60,000 nt of DNA from assembly GCA_903813345.2 (NCBI GenBank), contig CAIIXF020000006.1:18048348-18108347 (forward strand). The letters are read 5' to 3'. The notes under the pieces were generated by a model. It saw only the letters and a program-made list of their open reading frames with translations, was not told the DNA's origin and searched no databases. This document shows positions 1-11,367 of this stretch, in pieces; position 1 is the stretch's first letter, and each line of letters opens with the position of its first letter. The stretch comes from Owenia fusiformis. Lineage: Eukaryota > Annelida > Polychaeta > Sabellida > Oweniidae. A program made the position numbers and the translations under genes.

Positions 1-1999
1 CGCAGTACTTGAAGTGCTTAAAGTACACATATTGTCAAATATAGGCTACAATCACAGTGATAAAGAAGAATGTGATTTAAATTGAAGGGAATCACTAAGT
101 TTCAGGGGTGACACGTATGTACTTTTATTTGTACACACCAACCTGTCACTTATCTCTAATAGCTCAGATGGAAAGGAAGTAAAAATAAACATCCTTTTAA
201 TAAGGTCAGCAGCTTAGCATATTTTAGAAATTTTTTTAAGTTTCTCGCTGGATTCATGTAGAGAAAGGTCTTGGGCTTATTTTGGGCTTGGGTTCTCTGT
301 CCTAGCCCGGGCAACAAATGTGAAAATTAGTCCTAAATGTGGCGCCCCCTAAAATTTACCCCCAAAGGATAGAAAAAGTATGCAAAAACTTAAAACAAAA
401 CCCCCAAAACAGATAAAAATTAAGATAAACCTTTTATTTCATTAACAAGATACTTTTTAAAAATCAACCAAACTTTCCTTTGTACAATTACAATATTGAG
501 AGACCTAAACACATTGTGTTTATGTTGTTTTGTTCCAATGAGGTTCGGATAGATGTTTCATTTCATTTTGAACATATGATACCAAGAACGAAAGAAGTGT
601 CTGATGTGTTTTCTAAAACATTATAGAGAAAAGTATATATAAATAATTCAAATTATAATGTTACCATACAAAAGATTAAATTGACAATTTGTAAAATTTT
701 CAGAATGTTTTGATGACTGGTCCTTTGGGGAATACAAATACCTATAAGGCATTTACCCCAAAGATTTTTAACATAACTTCATATAGTTTGAGAGGTGATG
801 TTTTATTGTATCATACATATTCTTATATTATGCATAAGATTCCCTTATAGTATATAAGTTCTCCTTATAGTACTAAGTACTATATAAGTTCTCCTTGTAG
901 TATATATAAGTTCTGGAGTATACGTTAACCTTTTATATTGTTCATTATATCTTATATATTCATTATATAACTTAGTGTATACTTTAGCCTATCACGAGGA
1001 GAAATTATATTGTCTTTAACTCGCAAACGGTTTCGTATAGCTAATGCCGTGGTGGATGTATACCCTATGCCAAACATGTTTATTTGTAGGTTATTTGAGT
1101 TTAATACTGAACAGTAAATTGTAGTAATTGTAACTTGCTATTGTGTAGTTCTTTGCCGATATAAATGACAACTTTAAGAGAAACGCGTGTTCAAAAAGTT
1201 CACCATATCGATACCACTCCTTTAAAACTAATTATTATTTTCATACTGAAACATAAAGACATCTCAAATAGCTTAAATTGATCAATGATACATAAAATTA
1301 TGCATTAACATTTTTTTCAATGTGTAAAAATCATTATTTATGGAGAAAAAGTTTATGGCTTGATTTCAGTGTTTTAAAGCAAAACTTCATCTTTATCAGT
1401 TTATAGTTTTTACTAGAATCTTCGCCTCGAGTAAAACCCGGGGAATAAAATGAGAAAATACGATAAATACTAGCCTGTTTGTCAATGTAATTTTTAATGA
1501 ATGGAGATGGTCCCTGGTGATTTTGGGTAGTAATGATTGAAACGCTTTTGCGAGTTTTTCGACAAGACCACAATTAAAACAAAGGGACATTTGAAAGCCC
1601 CAGACAGAGAGATAGCTACTCATTCTAATTACTTCCTGTGATTATTTTGGAACCATTAGTATGCTCCGCTAATGAAGCTGTGCATGATATCAACCCAAAT
1701 ACTGATCATTGGTGGTAGAGCCCATGGTTTGAATTTATGGGCTTATGGCTAGAAAGAATTTTTCAAAATGCCTGTTTTGATTCAAAATTCCCGCCATAAT
1801 TTTAAAAAAGGAATGTATCTACTAACTTGTGTCTTGTTTAAAGTATTACGTGTCATGGACATTTTTGCAAAAAGGACACATTTTGGTACAGTCTGATTAT
1901 TTCTATCATGACCTCGTCATTGATAAAACATATTTCTTTAGGTCAAGTAGGACAGACACAACGTGAACGGGAAGATTCACGTATACGTAGTGATCTTGA

Positions 2000-3960
2000 A
2001 AAACGTTTCGCCATTCCAGGAAAACCGCTCATCGGATTTTCTCGAAATTCTCACATATGATAGAGGATATCAAGTTCTAGAGCTGATTAACTTTTGGGCG
2101 GGCATCTTTTTTTCTGGCGGCCATTTTGCAGGTCTTTCGATGTTATCTCGTTCACGTCATGTGCCGTGAACGCACGCATAGATTTTATTGTTGTTAACAG
2201 ATTAATAAATTAATAATATGATTTTATTCTCAGTTAGAAACAATAAAAAATCACATTGATGGATTTGTGGTGACATATTGTGATGTGTTTCCATTTTTTG
2301 CGACGGCGATCGGTGGATGGCGGTTGGTGGTTTTCGATTGGTGATCGGCGTCTGTAACAAATTCTTACAACTTTCAATAACTTAACAAATATTGTTAGAC
2401 CGACTTAAATTTTTTTCAAAATCATCTACACGTTTTCTGAGGTTCAAATCTGACTTAAGGTTTGACCTTCAATGACCTTCTCAAGGTCAAATATGGGTTA
2501 AAAAGGTCTTTTTTCAACTTGCTCCAAATTGACCTTTTTCAAAATCATCTACAAGTTCTCAAAAGTTCAAATCTGACTATATATTCTCAAGGTCAAAAAG
2601 ATTCATAATATTGTGAGCAACTAGGTGGTGACATTTTGTTATGTTAATGCTTTGTTCATCATGTTTTCAATCGGATCGGTATACATTCCCACAGGGCGCA
2701 CGTGTTGTAAGATAAACAAAGCGATGATGTCTTTGTTCCTTTCATTGTTGAGGGATGGGTATGTTATTTAGTTGAGCATTACGGGAAAGCAATACGGTAT
2801 GTGTTTTCAATAATTCATCTCGCATTATTTCAACATATCCACCTTTTAATAGAAAGGGCATGGAACAATTCATCTTTTATTCAGGTGTGGCCTTGCAGAT
2901 CCTGTAACAATACAACTGAATGAGATCATGAATAAATCGCATATTTGTACAGGATCACACAATTTGGGGGTTTTAAAGATCACTTTTCCCTATGCCCCAA
3001 CAATCCACAATATTCTACATTTACAAAGGACGTCTATCTATAGACGTCCTTGATAAAACCAAGAAAAACTACCAAACGGTAAGAAGATATGATAAAGCTT
3101 TCGACTTCCATGCTTTGATTACCGAGAAAGATAGTTTATTCGCAAAAAAAAAACTAAAAGTATTTTTATCGCACTTTGAAAAAGTGCTATATTGTCGTCG
3201 TCTTGTGCTGTTGGGCGGGCGGGCATGCGGGCGGGCGGGCGGCACATAAACCAAATCTTGTCATCAAATTTCCAGGATAACTGCTTACCTGTTCAACTTG
3301 AAATTTTTACAGATGCAAGAGCAGACTAGTACCAAGATCTGATTAGGTTAAGGGCATGCTGGGTAAACTACGTGGCGGCCATTTTGAATTTTTCAACAAA
3401 TCTTGTCATCAAAATTCCAGGAAAACCACTTATCCGTTCAACTTGAAATTTTTACAGATGCAAGAGCAGACTATTGCCAAGATCTGATTAGGTTTTGGGT
3501 ATGCTGGCTGAATTACATGGTGGCCATTTTGAATTTTTCAATTTGGCGGCCATTTTGAATTTTTCAACTTGCTCCAAATTGACCAAATTTTTTTTTTTAA
3601 AACATCTACAAGTTCTCAGAAGTTCAAATCTGACCTTAGATTTCAGATTTGATAGTTTGGATTTAAATTTAGGTCAGCTTAATTACAATTATATATAACC
3701 ACACACCTACTGAGGTCTGAAAAAGTGAAATTTTCAAGGTCGAAGGTCAAGGTCATTAAACTAGGTCACAAATGATGTTATCCAAGTTTCTCAAAGTTTG
3801 AGACTACAAATCAATTCTTGTCATCAAAATTGCAGGAAAACCGCTAACCTTGTCAACTTGAAATGTTTACAGATGCAAGAGCAGACTAGTGCCAAGGTCT
3901 GTTTAGGTTTTGGCCATGCTGGGTAAATTGCATGGTGGCCAGTTTGCTCTTCAAAGTGCG
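2000..3960. repeat. Field of degenerate dispersed repeat copies
   Basis: Several related units recur. One contains ATTTTTACAGATGCAAGAGC followed by a GGCGGCCATTTTGAA-type segment, with copies beginning near 3260, 3405 and 3800 and a more diverged one near 2005-2130. A second unit, with AACTTGCTCCAAATTGACC and CATCTACAAG, occurs near 2515 and 3567. The copies have drifted and are not in perfect tandem, which suggests an old interspersed element inserted repeatedly or locally duplicated. No protein domain was recognised. Confidence 0.6.
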
Positions 3961-4744
3961 ATATTTATCACTGTGTGTCTTGTTATGTTTGGTGTTAATT
4001 GCAATTTTTGCTACCCTTTTATCTCTGACTCCGGCTTTTAGTCCAGGGTCAAGCGTTTCCATAGAGATGAGATTAACACATAATTTTTCCTTGGGGACAG
4101 ATAATGCTTTTGATACATCATAGCTATTCACAGCTCTTCACACATCTCGCTATGATCCGTGATTAGGTATAATCGTGTTAATATCTGTATACATGAGTAT
4201 CAAGCGCTAAAATCAAGGCTAGTCGTCCTCAAGGGGGACAGTTAATCCTCATTGTCCGTCGATGAAATTTGATTGATATTTTCTAGCTATAATAATTCAA
4301 GAATTTGGGTATAATAAAACAAATATTGAATTCTATCTTCGGTGAATATCGATGCCACTTTCACAATATGACATTCCACTACCAACTATTTCGAGTCTAA
4401 ACATTGGAATAACCCCGGGGAATAACCCACCTGGACGTATCGACACCTCAACAGCACGTAATAATTTAAAGATGAAGGTGTACACTCGTCATAATAATTA
4501 TTATATTAAAGCCAAGGCTATATTTATGTATAGCAAACGCAAACATTCTAATAAAATATGTTTAGGCAAACATATTTGAAATGTATTTGTATTCACATAA
4601 AAACTAACAATGGGCTTTCAAGAGAAATGCCCATAAGGATACAATGTTAACAGTAAGGTGTCACCTCTAAATAATCTATAGGGTCAATATTGTACTAATT
4701 TATATTGTAACTATACAATAAATCTAGTAGGCCTACTAATCAAA

Positions 4745-4800
4745 TATTTCATTTCGATATGTTCGGGCAACAGGTATTGCCCGAACATAGAATGAAATGT
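4745..4800. repeat. Short hairpin (inverted repeat)
   Basis: The arms at 4745-4770 and 4777-4800 are nearly perfect reverse complements (core TGTTCGGGCAA / TTGCCCGAACA) around a six-base loop. This looks like a miniature foldback element. No target-site duplication was identified. Confidence 0.6.
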
Positions 4801-5560
4801 TTGTTTTGGTATATCATTACTAGACATTCTCTATGATCATTTATATATGTCATAAACCCATAAGTTAACATAATTACGTACAAATATCATTATATAGTAC
4901 ACTTTATTTCGTCCAGTGCAGTTGTCAGAATTCCCGGGCGGGCAATACGTCTTTTATTATTCTAAAATTGAAGGAGCTGTGAAATACGCTGTGGTATTTT
5001 GGATCACATGGTACTAAATCAGCCAATCAAATTACAAAATTTCTAGCAATGATATAATAATATGTAATACTGAATCGAAAATCTACTGATTAAAAAGTGC
5101 AATGTACAACGGTCATCATGATAAACCATGACATCTCAATTCTTCTCAGCCCTGAGATGTTTCAGGTGAAACAGAAAGATGCTACCTGTATGTATCAGAA
5201 TGATGCTAAGTTGTCTTTCTACGAGTTTGTAGCACTAGCATTACAAATGTTGAATTGTTTTCCTCGACGTCGTTGCAGTAATCGGGAGTCTAAGCTTGCA
5301 ATGTTTTTCACAACCGAAACGTAAACGGAAAATATTTAAGCGATGCATTTGTCTGGGCGATTGGTCATACGTATAGGTTGGCGTTTCGATTTTATATGCA
5401 AGCTTAAACTCCCTATGATATACATATTTGAGTTGTACTCAATTTTATTTCTGCATTATGTCAATACGGGCTCATTATGTAAATTGTCGTCATTCGGGGT
5501 ATTGTTTATCTTTTCAAGTTTAGACTACTCGGAACTTAGATGCCGACGTAACGATGCGTA

Positions 5561-6736
5561 TCAGCAGCTAGTTTGTCTCAGTATCTTACCGTTCCCGGCT
5601 GGTGGTATCACCGTGTCACATTGGATGTACACGGTTCCGCTTGTTACTCCCTGTGAGGACCTACTTTGTCTTCGGCGGAATCTCAGACTTCGCCTGCTCC
5701 GCTTACTCCACGTTTTGATGTCACGCAACGTACTGACCATTGCGCGCTTGACGTCATGATGGCCCAACCCATAGATGATTGGATCCGAAATGAAGTTCAC
5801 AAAGGGGAGAAAATAAACGAACCGGTAAAATACGTCCATAAAAGTGGTGTCATCATTCTCAACCACACGCCTGTCTTTTTCAATGATCATTCTAATAACG
5901 ACGAAGGGCAAGAAACATATGAGTAGAGAGACGGTAAGAATAACCGTTGTGACCATAGCTTTCCTATCGCGTCGAATCCCTCTCCTGTCTGTCGTAACGA
6001 AGCTCTCTACGCTAAGGATCCTGTGCACCTCGAAATAGATCTTAACGTACAAGATAGGTATTATGACAAGTAGAGTGAGAATCAGAACCAGCCACGCGTA
6101 CAATAGGTTCCTCAACAGTTCACTAGTGATCAATTTTTCATCCCCCAGTTTATAAAATACAAAAGGGACGAGGGATATTCCCCATATACACATCAACACT
6201 GAGCCGCAAAGACATTTTGTTGTCTTGATACTTCCTGTTGTGTCATCTTCCCCGATACCAATTGAATTACCGACGAAGCTGTGATATGTAAACGGTCGGA
6301 AGATTGCCAGAAATCGGAGTAACGCAAATGAAAAGATCGTCATGGCGGTCGCCGAGAGAGAACAGCGGAACATCCTGACGTTGAACTTTAAAAGGTCACC
6401 ATTCTGTTCATATATAGTAGCCATGGGGTACATCCAGTTTGCAATCGATCCCAAGACAGTCGAAAGCGAGAGATTCAGAAAGAGAATGTGATGGATGGTG
6501 AACCTCTTCAAAGTGATCTTTCTGAAAATCACAATTATCCATGCAACGTTGATGATAAAAGAAAGACCCAAGAAGATACTGGAAAGAGTTATCATATATG
6601 TGCACGGGACGGCAAACGAACAGAGACTTTCGAGTTCGATTATATCCGATATCAATGTTTCATTAAATATAAATATAAATGGTTGTGTTGTAATATTTAT
6701 ATTCTCCATGTTGACCAAGTCTGTCGACCGCATCAT
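5561..6736 (-). CDS. Rhodopsin-type G protein-coupled receptor, orphan
   Basis: An intronless 391-residue reading frame from ATG at 6736 (a second ATG follows at once; the frame is open upstream to a TTG only). Seven hydrophobic segments lie at about residues 48-71, 83-102, 123-146, 175-195, 211-235, 261-285 and 303-324. The N-terminal tail has N-glycosylation sequons (NIT, NET). Class A marks are Cys125 at the start of helix 3, CFLP in helix 6 and DPIIY (residues 318-322) for NPxxY, followed by a basic tail rich in Arg and Ser. Unusual points are LRF in place of DRY (residues 140-142) and Thr where helix 2 normally has the sodium-site Asp (NLSLST). It should sit in the plasma membrane and couple to a G protein; the ligand cannot be inferred. 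Single-exon orphan receptors of this kind are common in invertebrate expansions. Confidence 0.88.
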   Translation of the reverse strand: MMRSTDLVNMENINITTQPFIFIFNETLISDIIELESLCSFAVPCTYMITLSSIFLGLSFIINVAWIIVIFRKITLKRFTIHHILFLNLSLSTVLGSIANWMYPMATIYEQNGDLLKFNVRMFRCSLSATAMTIFSFALLRFLAIFRPFTYHSFVGNSIGIGEDDTTGSIKTTKCLCGSVLMCIWGISLVPFVFYKLGDEKLITSELLRNLLYAWLVLILTLLVIIPILYVKIYFEVHRILSVESFVTTDRRGIRRDRKAMVTTVILTVSLLICFLPFVVIRMIIEKDRRVVENDDTTFMDVFYRFVYFLPFVNFISDPIIYGLGHHDVKRAMVSTLRDIKTWSKRSRRSLRFRRRQSRSSQGVTSGTVYIQCDTVIPPAGNGKILRQTSC

Positions 6737-7885
6737 ATCAATGGTTGATACCGCGTGTAGCAAACACTTACAAGTTGTAAATGTATTTTGATATCATGGA
6801 CCATTGGTGATACTTAATATCCACAATATGTTTATATATTCATGGTTCCACTTTTCGCGGTTCAATGTGAGGAAACTTGTCCCGTCGATACTCGCTACTA
6901 ATCTATATAAGTTTTATATTCTGCTCGTTCCACACTGTTAGATCCACCATTTGGATATGTGATGAACTAATTCTTTCCTGTTGTTAATTTGTATAACAGC
7001 TCTGAATGATAAATTGCTAGATAATGCTGCAGAATTCAGAAAGTATTCATTTTGCACCGATATGCTGTCGTCGCACACATTATATAGTCATCGAGCACTT
7101 ATAATGATTAACTTAAGCTAGAATGTTATGTACCCTCCATGTGACTACTTATTATAATTAAAGCTAACGGACCAACATTGAGTTTTGATATTTGCTCCAA
7201 GCCTGCAACTGTATGTAAGGTTATTTTATATGACTGCTGTATGTAACTGATACGATTCCCCGAAGACTATGTCGCTTACTTTCCTAGCTTGCTATTGTTT
7301 TGTTGTAATACAATCTATTCTTCAACTACTGGTCAGCGTCAAAATACGCTGCCGGACGTTACCTATCTTTCAAAATGGCGTACTTGAAAGAATTGACGAT
7401 TTTAACTCCATCTTCCAAACCTAAATATACCTAATGGATTTTGGAATGGTGCAATCGAATGAACGTTTTTTACCACTTAGATAACGCGTATGTAAAAAAA
7501 TGTATAAAATGACAAATGTGGCACAATAGAAATTTCTATCCTAATTCCAACGACATGTCCAAGCTAAAAAAGACATACATACTGGTTTTAGATATTTGAA
7601 ACATGCCACGTCTAATTTTGAAACGATTATCATAAAATACATATGTACGTTTATGGTTTTGTGCATCCAAACCATTTTACGGATTGCTTTATAATTTTCA
7701 GGCACGCGTTATTGATATGAAAACGTATAACTGATATTGGAAGTGCTTGGATTTAAAGGTGCATGTGGACATTTTCATATTGCGTTTTAAAATTTAAAAA
7801 AAACTGTTGTCTTGTCTATGCATTTCAGGCATATCGTTTGATGGATTGATTTGCAATTTTCACTGTCGCTTTGTGTGATGAAAAT

Positions 7886-8310
7886 CTACAACTGATTAGC
7901 TTCTCTATTATCCGGAAGGAAATCCCATAGATAAAATCCTGGGTGGTCAGGTCTGGGGTTGGATACCCAGTTGTTATCTGCTCTATGACTGATGAGTCGA
8001 TCTTCAAAATGATTCTGAAGCCACTCGAAGGTGATGTTGGATGTGTGTGGTGGTCGTTTCATCTTGTTGAAACCATTGGGATGGCCTATCAAGACCATTC
8101 CTTCTTTGTAGAGCCCTCAAAAACTTTCCAAGCACAGCAATAAAACGCATAGTCTGTGTCGATGATTGCCCAATGATTCCCTGTTTACTCAAAGCACACC
8201 ATACAATGCATCTGGTACAACGAGAGTGGTCTCTGAGTCATTCCTTCACGAGCATGGCTACCCAAAAACATAGTTCTTGCTATTAAGGTGATCATTCAAC
8301 TGAAAATGAG
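7886..8310 (-). pseudogene. Mariner-type transposase relic
   Basis: Read on the minus strand, fragments in shifting frames match the C-terminal half of mariner-family DDE transposases: SKNYVFG, then VWCALSKQGIIG, WFQQDETTTTH (family FQQDGAxxH), WLQNHFEDRLISHRADNNW, and PRPDHPGFYLWDFL (family SPDLNPxDFxLWG). In-frame stops and at least two frameshifts show it is dead. On the 5' side, 8517-8543 reads TACAGGGTGTACC on the minus strand, a typical mariner terminal inverted repeat. The opposite end was not found, so the element is probably truncated on its 3' side. Confidence 0.75.
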
Positions 8311-9366
8311 CTTCGAATCGCTAAACTAAATGCCATTGCAAGTCTGTCGTCAGAGACACGGTACTCATTTGGAACACATTATTTGAATGGCCAATTTGAA
8401 TGGCCAGCGAATGGGCCATACACTTAGTGCTGAAACGTTGTCAACTTGACTAATTAATTAAATTGTGCAACTTTCTTTTATGAAACTCTATTAGTTAAAG
8501 ATATTCATTGTAAGGTGGGTAAAGTTTTTTGGTACACCCTGTACATGGAACGCCCATTCGTGGGGACACGTTGTACACGGTATCCCAGTGTTAATTTATT
8601 TGACCAAGAGTAGCCTAGGATGATTGGTAGATCACATGTTACGTTAACATTTATTTCAAATATTGAAACCTAAGATGCGTTTATATCTAGGTTATACCAT
8701 AATCCAACGTTTTATTTTTTTGATAAAATCAGTATCGATAATGAACATATTATTATTACCATATGGATACTCTTTTTACGATCAATGATATTTGTTCTAA
8801 CTATACTCAGGCTTGAATATGTCAGAAGACTAAATTTCCATGTATTGTTAATTAAACAATAACGATTGTTACTGTTTACTCAGATGAAGTAAACGATAGC
8901 TTCAAAGCCCACTCCTTTATAAAATTAGATAAAAATGACGCAAAGGGAACTCTTCATACCACTACCCGGACAAACTAACTTTATTTTAATGTTTTGTGAT
9001 CTACAGACACCATATGAGTTTCAGTTACTAAAGTTACTAAAGTTACTAAAGGTAGGCCCAAATGATATATTGGAGAGACAGCTAGATAACTAGAAGTTAG
9101 AATCAAAATATACAAAACAGATGTGAATACACAGAATCTAGGGGAAACGAGAACTCATCTCATCCACGATGGTATAATTCGGCCATCACAACACATGAAT
9201 GCAACATTACATCTGTACCAGATTGGGGCAGCAGTATTAGAAAATGTTAACATCCGACAGGATAGATGGATTTAGGAATGAGTTTCTTCTATATATATAT
9301 CTTTTATTGACTCTTTAGATGTCATGACCTGACATATTAGTCATTACAAAATGAAATTTTACAAAA

Positions 9367-9394
9367 ACTACACTACACTACACTACACTACACT
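9367..9394. repeat. ACACT microsatellite
   Basis: A pentanucleotide tandem repeat of about five and a half units (ACTAC/ACACT) in an A+T-rich setting. Confidence 0.9.
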
Positions 9395-9470
9395 AATATA
9401 TACAATTTATACAAAAAACTTGTTATTTACATATGTTATAATATACTTTAGGTGTGATGCATCCAAAATG

Positions 9471-9712
9471 TTAATCCCCAGGCAAGTTTAAGTTTTTGAA
9501 TGATTTCGTAATAAAACTTCCAACTTGCTTTTGCACATATTTATCTTTTGAAGAAATTAACATAATGAATGTATTTTCAGGATCATGTTGATCAACATTA
9601 ATTTTGCTAGTGATGTTGTCAAACAATATTCTTCTATTTTCTCTATGTATTTGGCATTTAATCATGAAATGAACCTCATTTTCTATTTCCCCACAAAAGT
9701 TACACAATATAC
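9471..9712 (-). pseudogene. 3' relic of a non-LTR retrotransposon ORF
   Basis: The minus-strand frame contains CNFCGEIENEVHFMIKC, a C-x2-C-x7-H-x4-C pattern typical of the segment just after the reverse transcriptase domain of many LINE polyproteins, followed by a charged C-terminal tail ending at 9471. An in-frame stop lies upstream and no reverse transcriptase core was recognised. It is therefore a 5'-truncated, decayed copy. The family cannot be named from this piece. Confidence 0.55.
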
Positions 9713-9880
9713 ATGAACAGGTTAATTTTAAACCTCCGTCTGCTCAACTAATAGGTTTGTATCTAGGATGAAGAAATAAACTTTTCTTTATCCAAGGTTA
9801 GTATCTTTTAAATTAAATTGAACCAACAATGACAAGTGTATCTCGTGTGAATTATTGGCTCTCAATCTTAAATACATGTA

Positions 9881-11210
9881 CAAGGTGAGGCAAAAAAAGT
9901 AATCCAAACAAGTGTTGATAACTCAGTCAAACAACATAGATTTAATCACAGGCCCAGGGAAAAGTATCGACAAGCTGAATCTAAAAAAACAGGTTGATAA
10001 CCTCGACTGAGACCACTTTCTAAATGGCGATTCCAACAATATTTATTTATTGTTTAAAAAAACAATGGAAAGAGGATAGAAAATTGATAGTTTTCAATTC
10101 TTACCTATAAATGAAACCCAGTCAAAGTGATATAGTGTGAATAAAACTGTCTTAAAGTGAGAATTTCTGAAAATCCGCATTTGTGTTGCAAGATTTGACG
10201 TTTGAAACAAGTGATTTGATTGATTTCTGCCAATCGCCGTAAGTTACACACTTTCAACTTGCCCCACAAATGCAGATATCTACAGTACTTGTTTTTATGC
10301 AATATTACCGAAGAGTTGGGGTAAAGATTTGAAATAATCAACGATATGCGTTTCAGAAACACTTTGGGGAAGATTCTGGAAAGATCTGGTGATACGATTC
10401 GATACCAGTAAGGAGAATTCGTACCAAGACGGCATTTTTTTGAAAAAAAAATCAGTCGGGCTTGTCAACCTATTTTTTAGATTCAGCTTGCCAATACTTT
10501 TCAAGGGTTGTTAGTATAGACATCAGCAGAGGCGTAGCTAGCCCATTTTGCCAGTGTGATCTTACACACGTCAGATTTCCCACTTTTACAAAAAATAAAC
10601 AAAACATTATTCCAGAAAATGCCGGTATTTCCCGAGAAGATTCCAGATAATCAGATGCTTGGGGACACACTCACCAACCCTATGCAATTAAATAGGATTT
10701 GTATCCATATATATTCATTTTTGCAAAGATGAAATAAGAGTAACACTCTAGTTCTGTTACACTATACTGATCTATCGTTCTGTTCTTGAGTGTGCAAAGA
10801 AATCAAAAATTGAAATTATTGAGAACTTTTTTATTTAGCATTTATCTTCATACATCGATTTCTATTTTTATGTTTTTGTGAAATATTTATTTTTCATCAC
10901 AAATGATCTGTGAAATCTGAGTTTGAGAGTACGCCTGTGCGTAGTTGGCGTACATGTAGCTACGCCACTGATTAGCCCCACAAATAAAAATCTGGGGTGT
11001 TAATTTGTGTCCAATGAGTGTGGCCTGTTTCAGCATTTGGAGCATGTTTTTTAAATAGCTATAAAATCGTGAGCATTTAAGATAGAAAATGAAACTTTGT
11101 AGGATGAAAGACAATTCAGCAAGGCTTAAATGTACTAAATATGAATCTAAGCCCATGCTGAATGACTGAGTGATTACGTTTGTTCGGATTACCTTTTTCG
11201 TCTCACCCTG
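9881..11210. mobile_element. 1.33-kb terminal-inverted-repeat element, TA target site
   Basis: The left end (CAAGGTGAGGCAAAAAAAGT) and the reverse complement of the right end (CAGGGTGAGACGAAAAAGGT) match over about 45 bases with several differences, and each is flanked by TA (9879-9880 and 11211-11212). Size, TA target and TIR start fit a mariner/Tc1-type element. No transposase motif was recognised inside. A second nested inverted repeat lies within it: AAGCTGAATCTAAAAAA near 9973 and its complement near 10475, so the interior is itself a foldback. Confidence 0.65.
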
Positions 11211-11367
11211 TATTCAAGGGCAAAATACAATGTCCTTCCGCATTTGATTTTTATCGTTGAAATGCTTATCAGTCAATATGGCAAATTTACATAGGTGTTT
11301 CTTAAAAATTAACTTTACTTAATTACTTTCAAAGTACGGGTGTTTCAGAAGAAACGATTCAGCCAAG

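Larger units (their letters stand above)
1..5560. other. Left intergenic region, no gene recognised
   Basis: No open reading frame here resembles a known protein and no convincing exon with splice sites was found. The stretch is A+T-rich. It holds short tandem repeats near 841-918 (units containing TATAAGTTCTCCTT), a composite repeat field at about 2000-3960, a GC-rich GGGC run near 3213-3241, and a hairpin at 4745-4800. It may be the upstream region of the minus-strand GPCR's neighbour or ordinary intergenic DNA. Confidence 0.5.
6737..11367. other. Intergenic region with transposon relics
   Basis: Between the minus-strand GPCR and the plus-strand phosphatase no intact gene was seen. The stretch contains a decayed mariner transposase (7886-8310), an ACACT microsatellite (9367-9394), a LINE 3'-end relic (about 9471-9712) and a long inverted-repeat element (9881-11210). 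The two genes are divergently oriented, so promoters for both should lie here, but no TATA box or other element could be assigned with confidence. Confidence 0.5.

Noticed and set aside
5343-5759. 138-codon plus-strand open frame
   Set aside because: It overlaps the GPCR C-terminus in antisense and has no recognisable domain; a shadow of the real gene.
6737-6763. Upstream extension of the GPCR frame
   Set aside because: The extension begins with TTG, not ATG; the tandem ATGs at 6731-6736 are the plausible start.
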